Origin: Ruminococcus sp.
GTDB taxonomy: Bacteria; Bacillota; Clostridia; Oscillospirales; Acutalibacteraceae
Direction: 5' to 3'
Assembly (NCBI GenBank): GCA_004555265.1
Contig: SFIQ01000012.1
Span: 1 to 35,460, forward strand
DNA: 35,460 nt
This document shows, piece after piece, positions 1 through 6,811 of this stretch. The notes beneath the pieces were generated by a model. It saw only the letters and a list, made by a program, of their open reading frames with translations, made no database searches and had not been told where the DNA came from. The position numbers were made by a program, and so were the translations under genes. Numbering within the stretch: position 1 is the stretch's first letter; every line of letters starts with the position of its first letter.

Positions 1-267
1 TACCCTGCAATCAGCTCAGCCTAAAAATAAAAACAAGCTGTTGACAGACGCTAACTTTGAATTAACAGACCTTGCCGCATATTTTGAAATCAGCATTTGC
101 TTATATGCTAATACAATATCCTTTGTGATTTCAGCTCCGTTCGCATAATCCGCAAACGCTTTTACATCATGAATATATTTTTCAACGGTTATTTTACTTT
201 TTTCTCCGTAAATAAGATATTCTTTAAATGCCGTTATTTTGTTATCCGTTAAAATCTGCTTTTTCAT
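1..267 (-). pseudogene. Tyrosine recombinase (integrase), N-terminal part, interrupted by in-frame TGA
   Basis: The reading frame from ATG at 267 gives 83 residues that look like the N-terminal core-binding (SAM-like) domain of XerC/D-type integrases: one helix with YGEKSKITVEKYIHDVKAF, then RSVNSKLASVNSLFLFLG. The TGA at 16-18 follows FLG. After it the same frame continues as ADCRV to the window edge, which is what related integrases have at this point. This suggests a nonsense change in an otherwise continuous gene rather than a natural end. The catalytic domain (R-H-R-Y) would lie outside the window. A GGAGGG ribosome site sits 6 nt before the ATG. TGA is a normal stop for other genes here, such as ATPase subunit D, so recoding is unlikely. 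Confidence 0.7.
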
Positions 268-297
268 AGCAATCCCTCCGATAAAACTTATTAATAT

Positions 298-327
298 ATT
301 TTACCGCATATTGAACTTCAAATTCAA
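298..327 (-). promoter_or_regulatory. Probable promoter of the integrase
   Basis: Read on the minus strand, TTGAAT (322-327) is followed after 18 nt by TAAAAT (298-303), about 30 nt before the ATG at 267. The region is very AT-rich, so a chance match is possible. Confidence 0.4.
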
Positions 328-824
328 AAATTGTTGTATATTGACTTAGAAAAACGGATTTTGCAACTTATTTATATTATTGAAGCCTTAAAGCTTTTAA
401 AGAGTTAAAAGATAATACCCTTTTATCTTGACGTTAAAGTAATTTCTTGCTAAACTTTATATTATTGGCAGAAGAAGCCAACATTATACATTACAATTCA
501 ATATTTTTTACTTATAGTTTTAACTCAATAGAAGTTAAATTTAATTTTTAAGTTTAATGAACGATGTTAGTCGGGCATTGAAACTTATACATATTTACAC
601 AGCAATTCCTCACAAAAGGGAGCAGTCTGTGTAAAGGTATGTGTAGGTTTCAGTGCCCGATTTTTGTTTTGTCGTTTTGCATTCTGAAGCCTAAACAATT
701 AAATGAAAAGACTAACTATTAAAAGTAAATAGTGAAAGTGAAAGAATGTTGCAAATTGTAAGGCGGCAAAAAAGGCATAGCAAAGCAGACGTCAGAGACG
801 CGGAGTTTTCAGGAACAACAGGAA
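328..824. other. AT-rich non-coding stretch
   Basis: No convincing gene on either strand. The stretch holds a possible plus-strand promoter (TTGACG near 428, 17-nt spacer, TAAACT), a small TTGGC/GCCAA hairpin near 466-482, and the long hairpin listed separately at 571-670. The part next to 824 is probably the outer end of the IS110-type remnant. Confidence 0.4.
571..670 (+). terminator. Long imperfect hairpin with T-tract
   Basis: The arm starting TCGGGCATTGAAAC at 571 pairs with the arm ending GTTTCAGTGCCCGA at 660. The pairing continues inward through TATACATA / GGTATGTGTA-like segments to TACACAG / CTGTGTA, giving a stem of about 30 bp with few mismatches. It is followed by TTTTTGTTTT. 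On the plus strand it has the form of a strong rho-independent terminator, but it is much longer than the others in this window. No gene was found directly upstream, so a structured small RNA or a palindromic mobile-element end is also possible. Confidence 0.55.
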
Positions 825-1683
825 TTAGACAGTAGTGATATAAGGCTGACCGGATTTTTGCAAAGCAAAGATAAGACAGACTAGCTTTTTAGCAGCATGA
901 GAAACAGCAACATTGTAATGATTCCCCTCTGAACGCTTCTTCGCAAGATAGTCAGCAAAAGCAGGACACCAAATACAGACATATTTGGTCGTATTAAATA
1001 GAGCATAACGCAAATAACGAGAACCACGCTTTTCCATGTGCGCATAACAGTTATTAAGTTGACCGGATTGGTATGTGGATGGTGAAAGACCTGCAAAAGC
1101 AAGGATTTTGTCAGGTGAATCAAAGTTGTTGAAATCCCGATTTCAGCAACAATCATAGCAGCCATAGTTGTACCAATACCAGGGATAGAGGTAATGAGAG
1201 AAGCGATTTGATCCATTATTGATTGAATGGCATCTTCAATTTCCGAAATTTCGTTATCAAACTCACGAATAAGCTTGATAGTATGTTTCAGTTCAAGTGC
1301 TTTAGCCGGCATAAATGTACCAATAGAGTTTCTTGCAGCATCACAAATTTTTATTGCTTTGTCACGGCCATAGCGACCTTTATAAGCCGTATAAAGCAAA
1401 TTTGTAAGATGTGTAAGATGAACGTTGGCAATGTGCTTTGCACTCGGTAATTCACTGAGGAGTGCATAGGATAAAGCGGTATGTAAAATCGGCAGTAGTT
1501 TCTCTAATTCAGGAAAAAGGATATTCACCAGCCTTGAAACAGAGACTCTTAACTTAGCCCGTTCAGAAACTTTGTCAAATATGTATCTCGTTAGTGACTT
1601 CAATTCGGAATTGTGGTATGCTATGTTTGTGTAAGGCTTGAGGCTCACATCAGACATTAGCATAGAAACAATTGTTCTTGCAT
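825..1683 (-). pseudogene. IS110-family transposase remnant, truncated and frameshifted
   Basis: The central and C-terminal parts of an IS110-type (DEDD) transposase are recognisable: ARTIVSMLMSDVSLKPYT, the LFPELEKLLPILH segment, the SIPGIGTTMAAMIVAEIG helix-hairpin-helix-like motif, then FNNFDSPDKILAFAGLSPST and MEKRGSRYLRYALFNTTKYV. The last two are in a different frame. One base, a G in the expected GGGGAT, is missing near 1135. The frame returns at 825 with the stop. The N-terminal catalytic region of roughly 100 residues is absent because the gene is cut at about 1683, where an oppositely oriented IS256-type transposase begins. It is dead by both criteria. Confidence 0.85.
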
Positions 1684-2269
1684 GCAGATATTTGACGAGC
1701 TGAAAACACGAGGCATAAAGGATGTACTGTTTATCAGTATGGACGGTGTTTCGGGACTTGCGGAAGGTGCAAAGGCAATCTTCAAGGATGTTGTAGTACA
1801 GCGCTGTATCGTGCATTTAATCCGAAATTCAATCAAATATGTGCCGGGCAAAGACTACAAAAAATTCACGCAAAGCTTAAAGAAAGTATACGGCGCACCG
1901 AGTCTTGCAGCCGCCCGAAAAGCCTTTGAGCAGTTCTGTCAGGAATGGTCACAGTATCCCGGAGCTGTTGATGTGTGGAAACGAAATTTCAATCATGTTG
2001 AGCAACTTTTCGATTACGGCAGCGCAGTCCGCAAGGTAATGTACACAACAAATGCTGTCGAGAGTATCAATTCCAGTTTTAGAAAAGTCACCAAAAAAGG
2101 TGCCTTCCCGAACGAAAACGCACTGCTTAAATTGCTCTATCTCAGGATTACCGAGCTTTACAAAAAATGGAACGGCAGCAAGGTTCAAAATTGGGCTATG
2201 GTCAGAAATCAGCTCGCAACCAACGACAAAATTAAAGCCCATATGGAGAAATACGAGCACTTAATCTGA
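1682..2269 (+). pseudogene. IS256 (mutator)-family transposase, C-terminal half
   Basis: The 195 residues match the C-terminal half of mutator-type transposases: FDELKTRGIKDVLFISMDGVSGL with the second catalytic Asp, IFKDVVVQRCIVHLIRNS, and YTTNAVESINSSFRKVTKKG with the catalytic Glu. Full-length members are about 400 residues, so about half is missing. Homology begins at the junction itself, so the ATG at 1682 is fortuitous and there is no ribosome site in front of it. The 5' neighbour is the truncated IS110 remnant, head to head. Confidence 0.85.
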
Positions 2270-2356
2270 CCGCCGTTTTTGTCTGCCTTTTTTCGTTGCG
2301 CTACGATCCACTCCAAAGTCGGACAAAAAACATCAATTATTTAATTTCTTAAAAAA

Positions 2357-2382
2357 CTTACACACTTTTCTTGACAAAGCCT
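2357..2382 (+). mobile_element. Probable right terminal end of the IS256-type element
   Basis: About 90-110 bp after the transposase stop lies CTTACACACTTTTCTTGACA and then AAGCC. IS256-type ends typically carry TTTACACA-like inverted repeats. A tnpV remnant is cut off at about 2385, which fits this being the insertion edge. The partner left end is not in the window, so the repeat itself cannot be verified. Confidence 0.4.
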
Positions 2383-2384
2383 AT

Positions 2385-2573
2385 AAACTTAACTTGCCGC
2401 TTGTCAGCAAATTGGTGTATAACACCTCTTTTGATTTTGCATAATGTGTCGCAAGTGCATCTGTCCCCATAAGCCTATTTCGGTTTCTTTTTCATCAGGA
2501 AAAAGGTTAGGCAAGTAAGAGTCGCTAGCTTTTTATGTGTATCGTCCATTTGCTCAAATATTCCCTTTTTCAT
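2385..2573 (-). pseudogene. tnpV: Decayed tnpV-like transposon protein gene
   Basis: Read on the minus strand from ATG at 2573 the peptide starts MKKGIFEQMDDTHKK, which resembles the start of TnpV proteins (M-K-x-x-F-E-Q-M-G-G-T-Y). After a frame change come PDEKETEIGLWGQMHLRHIM and, after another, TNLLTSGKL, both recognisable TnpV segments in the right order. At least two frame changes separate them. The sequence is truncated right after SGKL where the IS256-type end begins. The short length and patchy match make the limits approximate. Confidence 0.6.
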
Positions 2574-2765
2574 TATCAACATTTCTTGTTCACTGTCTTC
2601 GTTAGCGAGTCAACATTCATTATTAGGGATTCAAATGACTCCTAAACAGCTTATTTTTGTTTACACTATCGTTTACACTTTCTCGTATATTTTCGTGTAA
2701 AACACAAAAATTCGTAAGGCTGTCGAAATTCAAAAAAAGTCCGAAAAACCTTGCTATATCAACAA

Positions 2766-2803
2766 AAAACGGTATTCGGGAAGTCCCTCGAATACCGTTT
2801 TCT
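2766..2803 (-). terminator. Terminator of the tRNA operon
   Basis: A perfect 13-bp stem, AAAACGGTATTCG / CGAATACCGTTTT, with a 10-nt loop. It lies immediately downstream of tRNA-Gln on the minus strand and has a T-rich tail there. Confidence 0.85.
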
Positions 2804-2804
2804 T

Positions 2805-2879
2805 TGGCTGGGGTGGCAGGATTCGAACCTACGAATGCAGCAGTCAAAGTGCTGTGTCTTACCGCTTGACGACACCCCA
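2805..2879 (-). tRNA. tRNA-Gln (anticodon TTG)
   Basis: Acceptor stem TGGGGTG / CACCCCA, anticodon stem CAGCA / TGCTG around loop CTTTGAC (anticodon TTG), T-loop GTTCGAATC, and an encoded CCA end. The length is 75 nt. Third and last gene of the Arg-His-Gln operon. Confidence 0.95.
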
Positions 2880-2892
2880 ATATGCAATTTTA

Positions 2893-2939
2893 TAAGGAAA
2901 ACTCCGCCCAAACGCCTTTGTGCTTCGGCGGAGTTTCCT
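2893..2939 (-). other. Hairpin between tRNA-His and tRNA-Gln
   Basis: GGAAAACTCCGCC pairs with GGCGGAGTTTCC, with one bulged A, around a loop of about 20 nt. There is no T-tract, so it is more likely a processing or stability element of the tRNA precursor than a terminator. Confidence 0.5.
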
Positions 2940-2940
2940 A

Positions 2941-3018
2941 TGGGGTGGAATATCGGATTCGAACCGATGGTCTCCAGTGCCACAAACTGGCGCTTTAACC
3001 AACTAAGCTAATCCCACC
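2941..3018 (-). tRNA. tRNA-His (anticodon GTG)
   Basis: Acceptor GTGGGAT / ATTCCAC, anticodon stem CCAGT / ACTGG with loop TTGTGGC (anticodon GTG), T-arm with GGTTCGAATCC, and an encoded CCA. Position 3018 provides the G(-1) typical of tRNA-His, opposite C73. Confidence 0.95.
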
Positions 3019-3044
3019 ATATGCGTTTGCACGATGCAATTTTT

Positions 3045-3114
3045 CGGGGTTCGAGCCCCCGAAATCGGGCGATTGCAATACCATTTGTGCTCCACTCAAT
3101 CTCTCGCGCAAAAG
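3045..3114. repeat. Direct repeat copy 1 (70 bp, tRNA 3'-flank-like)
   Basis: A 70-bp block starting CGGGGTTCGAGCCCCCG, which resembles a tRNA T-arm, recurs almost unchanged at 3235-3304. Copy 1 is followed by a degenerate version of the tRNA-Arg 3' end (GCTTTGAGGGACAC against GCGCTGAGAGGGACTC). Confidence 0.8.
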
Positions 3115-3190
3115 CGCGACGCTTTGAGGGACACCGCTTTGCTTCGCAAATCGTGCGTCCTTGTGCTTACGCACTGCGGACTTCGCAGCT

Positions 3191-3217
3191 AAAAATGATT
3201 CACTGAATCATTTTTTT
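3191..3217. terminator. Palindromic terminator-like hairpin
   Basis: AAAAATGATTCA and TGAATCATTTTT form a perfect palindrome with A- and T-tracts on its flanks, so it could act in either direction. It lies inside the spacer between tRNA-Arg and tRNA-His. If efficient it would reduce read-through to the two downstream tRNAs. Confidence 0.5.
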
Positions 3218-3234
3218 AACGCTGCTCACCCCCT

Positions 3235-3304
3235 CGGGGTTCGAGCCCCCAGAAACGGGCGATTGCAATACCATTTGTACTCCACTCAATCTCTCGCGCA
3301 AAAG
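3235..3304. repeat. Direct repeat copy 2, abutting the tRNA-Arg CCA end
   Basis: Second copy of the 70-bp block at 3045-3114, with only a handful of differences. It ends exactly where the encoded CCA of tRNA-Arg begins on the plus-strand reading. Confidence 0.8.
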
Positions 3305-3381
3305 TGGCGCGCTGAGAGGGACTCGAACCCCCGACCCTCTGCTTAGAAGGCAGATGCTCTATCCAGCTGAGCTATCAGCGC
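3305..3381 (-). tRNA. tRNA-Arg (anticodon TCT)
   Basis: Acceptor GCGCTGA / TCAGCGC, D-arm AGCTCAGCTGGATAGAGC, anticodon stem TCTGC / GCAGA with loop CTTCTAA (anticodon TCT), T-loop GTTCGAGTC, encoded CCA. The length is 77 nt. First gene of the operon. Confidence 0.96.
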
Positions 3382-3399
3382 AAATTTAAGTGCTTGATT

Positions 3400-3428
3400 A
3401 TTATATATGCCCCGCCGCGGTTTGTCAA
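3400..3428 (-). promoter_or_regulatory. Consensus promoter of the tRNA Arg-His-Gln operon
   Basis: On the minus strand a perfect TTGACA (3423-3428) is separated by 17 nt from a perfect TATAAT (3400-3405). Transcription would start about 10 nt before tRNA-Arg. Confidence 0.9.
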
Positions 3429-3516
3429 GGGAAAAAACACTTTTTTTCGCGGAAAATCCGAATTTTCAGTTGGCGATGCAATATAGGGAAGCTTGTATTT
3501 TCAGCCGCAGAAAAAA

Positions 3517-4266
3517 TCATTTGTAAATTTGCACCGTCACGCGCAATTTCCCCTTTTTGGTTTCGCGTTGTGTTCCGCAATACCGAAATCGCCCGTATCC
3601 GCGCGCGGAAACAATGCAGTTCGGTTTTAACACCATATCTGCCCGTGTTACGGCGCAGCTGTCCACAAAAACGCGCTCGGCCCCAATCTGTTTTTGCGCT
3701 TCACTGCGCGACAGGCGAAACACCGCCGAAAGCACCGCGTCCAGCCGTTCCGACGCGACCACCACCGATTGCGGTTCCGGTTCGGCGGTCAGTGCATTCG
3801 GCAGAGCGTCGGCAAGTGTGACGCGCACGGTTGTATGCCGCACGCGTTCTAAATTCTCCGTCAAAAACGCGGCAATGTTCTCCATACAAAATACATAGCC
3901 GCTGTTGTCAAACAGCAGAATATCCCCTACCCTTTCGCGGCGCAGACCCAACGCCAAAATACTGCCGAGAAAATCGCGGTGGGTAAGTGTTTCGGCAAAT
4001 TTCGGCGCGGCGGGCGCGATTTTCAACAAAACAAACGGCGCATTTTCGGCGGCTTTGTCCGCATCTTCTGTGCCGAAGCACGCCACCTTGCGTTCTGCCG
4101 ACGGGTGCCCGCCGTACAGCACGAACGGCGCGTGAATTTTGGCGCTCTGCAAAGCGCCTTGCTCGTGCAAATTCAAAAAATCCGAATACACAAGCATTTG
4201 CCGCGTTTCGGCGCGGTCGCCAAGTTCTGCTAACCGTTTTTGTAAGGCAAGGTCGGTGTCAAGCAT
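3517..4266 (-). CDS. ylmH: YlmH-like S4-domain RNA-binding protein
   Basis: A 249-residue protein of the YlmH family. The N-terminal two thirds form the YlmH-specific region (FLNLHEQGALQ, VLYGGHPSAERKVACFG, TLTHRDFLGSILALGLRRERVGDILL). The last ~75 residues form an S4 RNA-binding domain (SERLDAVLSAVFRLSRSEAQKQIGAERVFVDS and RGYGRFRYCG). In Firmicutes ylmH usually sits near division genes, and YlmH binds ribosomes and can act like RqcP in ribosome quality control. Here it is instead the second gene of a pair, its ATG overlapping the end of the upstream VTT membrane protein by 8 bp, so the two are translationally coupled. The length is normal for the family. Confidence 0.88.
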   Translation of the reverse strand: MLDTDLALQKRLAELGDRAETRQMLVYSDFLNLHEQGALQSAKIHAPFVLYGGHPSAERKVACFGTEDADKAAENAPFVLLKIAPAAPKFAETLTHRDFLGSILALGLRRERVGDILLFDNSGYVFCMENIAAFLTENLERVRHTTVRVTLADALPNALTAEPEPQSVVVASERLDAVLSAVFRLSRSEAQKQIGAERVFVDSCAVTRADMVLKPNCIVSARGYGRFRYCGTQRETKKGKLRVTVQIYK

Positions 4267-4966
4267 GGTATGTCTCCTCTTCGGCTTGGGCTTTTCGACG
4301 CCGATTGCGCCGAACGAGCGCCGCCATCAGCAAGCCGACAACCGCGGCGGGGACGGTAATCAAAATCAGCGTGACAATCAGTTGCATCGGGATATAATCA
4401 TAAATCGTGTCGCCAAGCAGGGTGAACAGCACCACGCGCGGCGCAATGCCGAGAACGGACAGCAAAAGATAGCGCCAAAACGGATACCTGCTGCCGCCCA
4501 AAAACAGGCTGACAAAATCAATGGGAAAAACGGGCAACAGCCGCATCACAAACACCGAAGCCGCACCCGCACGCTTGTTTTGCAGTTCCAAAATTTTTTG
4601 CCCGCCCTTTTTGCGCGACAAAAAGCGTTGAATGTACTCTCCCCCCAAAAACAGCCCGAACAGATACGAAACGATGACCTCTAACAAAATCCCGCCGAGA
4701 TTGACAAAAACCGCCGTCAGCGGAGAAAAAGCCATCCCGACGGAAATATAAAAGAGCGACGCGGGAATTACAAATACAAATCCCTTTAAAATGTATACGC
4801 CGAGCACGGTGCAAATCGCCGCGGGAAGAGAGGCGGCATTCTGCACAAGCGCGCGCACATCCAAATTCGTCAGCGTTTGGTAGTTTAAAAGTACGGCAAC
4901 AAAAACCGCGGCGCAAACCGCGATTTTCAAACAGAGCTTTGCAATTTCTTTCTGTTTTTCGGGCAT
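4259..4966 (-). CDS. TVP38/TMEM64 (VTT/DedA-like) integral membrane protein
   Basis: This polytopic membrane protein has several hydrophobic segments and the VTT-domain signature: FVIPASLFYISVGMAFSP, then GGILLEVIVSYLFGLFLGG, and VMRLLPVFPIDFVSLFLGGSRYPFWRYL. Such proteins resemble DedA and eukaryotic VMP1/TMEM41 scramblases; the substrate here is unknown. The ATG at 4966 is chosen because AAAGGG lies 10 nt before it. An alternative GTG at 4993 would add nine residues and lacks a properly spaced site. The C-terminus is very basic (RRNRRRKA), consistent with a cytoplasmic end. Co-transcribed with ylmH. The intergenic region to 5103 is divergent, and a weak TACAAT is the only -10 candidate on this strand. 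Confidence 0.85.
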   Translation of the reverse strand: MPEKQKEIAKLCLKIAVCAAVFVAVLLNYQTLTNLDVRALVQNAASLPAAICTVLGVYILKGFVFVIPASLFYISVGMAFSPLTAVFVNLGGILLEVIVSYLFGLFLGGEYIQRFLSRKKGGQKILELQNKRAGAASVFVMRLLPVFPIDFVSLFLGGSRYPFWRYLLLSVLGIAPRVVLFTLLGDTIYDYIPMQLIVTLILITVPAAVVGLLMAALVRRNRRRKAQAEEETYHA

Positions 4967-5102
4967 GGGGAACAATCCCTTTCGTGAAATCACCTTATTG
5001 TATCATACTTTTTGAAAAAATGGGGGAAAAATACAAATTTTTTCCCGTTTTCAAAAGATTTGTGATAGAATAAGGGGGAATTCAAAAAACCGAGGGATTT
5101 TT

Positions 5103-6014
5103 ATGCAATACTGTATTGTCGGCGCGGGCGCCGTGGGGTTAAGCGTCGCCGCCGCGCTTACAAAAGCGGGGTTTTCGACAGATATTCTCGCGCGCGGGGC
5201 GAATTTAGCCGCGCTCAAAGCACACGGTATTCAAATTTTGCACGGCGAAACGGCGCAAACCGTGTCTCCCGTGCGCGCCTTTACCGAATCGGCATATGAA
5301 ACCAAGCCCGATGTGATTTTCGTGTCGGTCAAGGGGTATTCTTTGGAGAGTGTTTTGCCGCTTCTTGGGCGAATTTCCGACGCACACACCGTTATCATTC
5401 CGCTTTTGAACATTTACGGCACGGGCGCGCGATTGCAAGCGGCATTGCCCGCACCGCTTATTACCGACGGCTGTGTGTATATTGCGGCGAGCAAGCCGAC
5501 GGCGGGAACGGTCGCATGGCAAGGCGACATTTTCAAAATTGTGTTCGGCGTGCGGCAACCGCGCGAATTTCGCCCGATTTTACGAGAAATTGCCGCCGAT
5601 TTGAAAACGGCAGGAATTGAACCGTTGTTGTCGGATTTTGTACAGCGCGATACTTTGAAAAAATATGCCTATGTGTCTCCGATGGCGGCGGCAGGCTTAT
5701 ATTTTGACGCGGACGCGGGCGCATTTCAAAAAGCGGGAGCACCGCGGGATACTTTTGCGGCGCTGATGCGTGAAATCGATGCGTTGGCAAAAGCAATGGG
5801 TTGTCCGTTTGACACGGACATTGTGCAAACCAATTTGGATATTCTTGACGCGCTCGCGCCGGACGCGTCCACCTCGATGCAACGGGATATTCGCGCAGGG
5901 CACCAAAGCGAGCTGGACGGATTGGTGTTTGAACCTGTGCGCTTGGGACGAAAATACGGCGTCCCCACGCCGCAATATGCCGAAATTGCCGCAAAATTCG
6001 GTTTTAAATTGTAA
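5103..6014 (+). CDS. 2-dehydropantoate 2-reductase-like protein (PanE/ApbA family)
   Basis: A 303-residue NADPH-dependent reductase of the ketopantoate reductase family. The N-terminal Rossmann fold has the nucleotide-binding MQYCIVGAGAVGLSVAAALTKAG. The C-terminal helical domain has the active-site Lys region DTLKKYAYVSPMAAAG and the substrate-binding MQRDIRAGHQSELDGLV. In E. coli PanE the Lys is followed four residues later by Asn; here that position is Val, so the substrate may not be ketopantoate. The start has GAGGGA 5 nt upstream. An extended -10 (TGATAGAAT, 5063-5071) precedes it without a good -35. No other pantothenate genes are nearby. Confidence 0.85.
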   Translation: MQYCIVGAGAVGLSVAAALTKAGFSTDILARGANLAALKAHGIQILHGETAQTVSPVRAFTESAYETKPDVIFVSVKGYSLESVLPLLGRISDAHTVIIPLLNIYGTGARLQAALPAPLITDGCVYIAASKPTAGTVAWQGDIFKIVFGVRQPREFRPILREIAADLKTAGIEPLLSDFVQRDTLKKYAYVSPMAAAGLYFDADAGAFQKAGAPRDTFAALMREIDALAKAMGCPFDTDIVQTNLDILDALAPDASTSMQRDIRAGHQSELDGLVFEPVRLGRKYGVPTPQYAEIAAKFGFKL

Positions 6015-6065
6015 AGTAAATTTGCTTTACATAAGTTTGAACTTTAAAATACAGGAGATTTGGAT

Positions 6066-6611
6066 ATGGTGGAGAAATGCTGTATAGCAACCTTTTACGG
6101 ACACGAATTTGACCCGACCGCACCCACGGCGGACGACTTGTGCATTGAGGATATTGCCCATGCGCTGTCGTATTTGACGCGGGCAAACGGGCATTTTCGG
6201 GTATTTTATTCCGTGGCGCGCCATTCCATAAACTGCGCAAAAGAAGTAAAGGCAAAAGGCTTTACAGAAAAAGTACAGCTGCTCGCGCTTCTGCACGACA
6301 GCGCCGAGGCATACATCGGCGATTTAACGCGTCCGTTGCGGCGGCACATTCCCGAATTTTCGGATTTTGAGCGCAATTTGCAAAAACAGATTTATGAAAA
6401 ATTTGCCACAACCGATGTCACCGAAGAACAGCGCGCGGCAGTCAAAGCGGCAGACGACGCGTTGTTATACCACGAGTTTAAAGCATTTCACGGGGCGGAA
6501 TTGTCGGAAACGCCGCCCGTACTGCACATCCCGCTTGTGCCCGATACGGATTTTCAAGAAACCGAGGCGGAATTTTTGGCGCTGTATCACGAATTGAAGC
6601 AGTTTTTGTAA
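6066..6611 (+). CDS. HD-domain phosphohydrolase (YfbR-like)
   Basis: About 181 residues with the HD metal-binding pattern: VARHSINCA (first His), LALLHDSAEAYIGDLTRPL (HD pair) and VKAADDALLYHEF (final Asp). The HDSAEAYIGD block is typical of the small HD hydrolases related to YfbR nucleotidases and of phage-encoded members. Nucleotide monophosphates are a likely but unproven substrate. The ATG at 6066 is preferred because AGGAG at 6053-6057 is 8 nt upstream; the TTG at 6060 would be too close. It lies 51 nt after the reductase, with only a small GTAAAG/CTTTAC hairpin between, so the two may be co-transcribed. Confidence 0.8.
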   Translation: MVEKCCIATFYGHEFDPTAPTADDLCIEDIAHALSYLTRANGHFRVFYSVARHSINCAKEVKAKGFTEKVQLLALLHDSAEAYIGDLTRPLRRHIPEFSDFERNLQKQIYEKFATTDVTEEQRAAVKAADDALLYHEFKAFHGAELSETPPVLHIPLVPDTDFQETEAEFLALYHELKQFL

Positions 6612-6811
6612 TCGGGAATCACGCAACCATGCACTTTGTGCTTCTATGTAAAACCAATGTTCACATGTATGCCTGTCTCGTTTGCGTAAAATACTTCTGC
6701 AAAACAAATTCCACCCCGGATTATCATTTGGGAGGGCAATACATCAAAACAAGAAACGTTTTCTGCCGTCGTCACATATTACTGTTTTCCGTTTTCTGCC
6801 CAAAAATGCTT
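6612..6811. other. Spacer marking a composition change
   Basis: Between the convergent HD and kinase genes. No gene or clear terminator is seen. It has two copies of CGTTTTCTGCC (6757-6767 and 6790-6800). From here to about 9.5 kb the DNA is visibly more AT-rich than the flanks. Confidence 0.4.

Noticed and set aside
16..18. TGA read as tryptophan
   Set aside because: Many genes here, such as ATPase subunits D and C, end at TGA in the normal place, so the code is standard.
3045..3061. A fourth tRNA gene starting at the T-arm-like sequence
   Set aside because: No anticodon or D-arm and no acceptor stem can be built around it; it is a repeat or remnant only.
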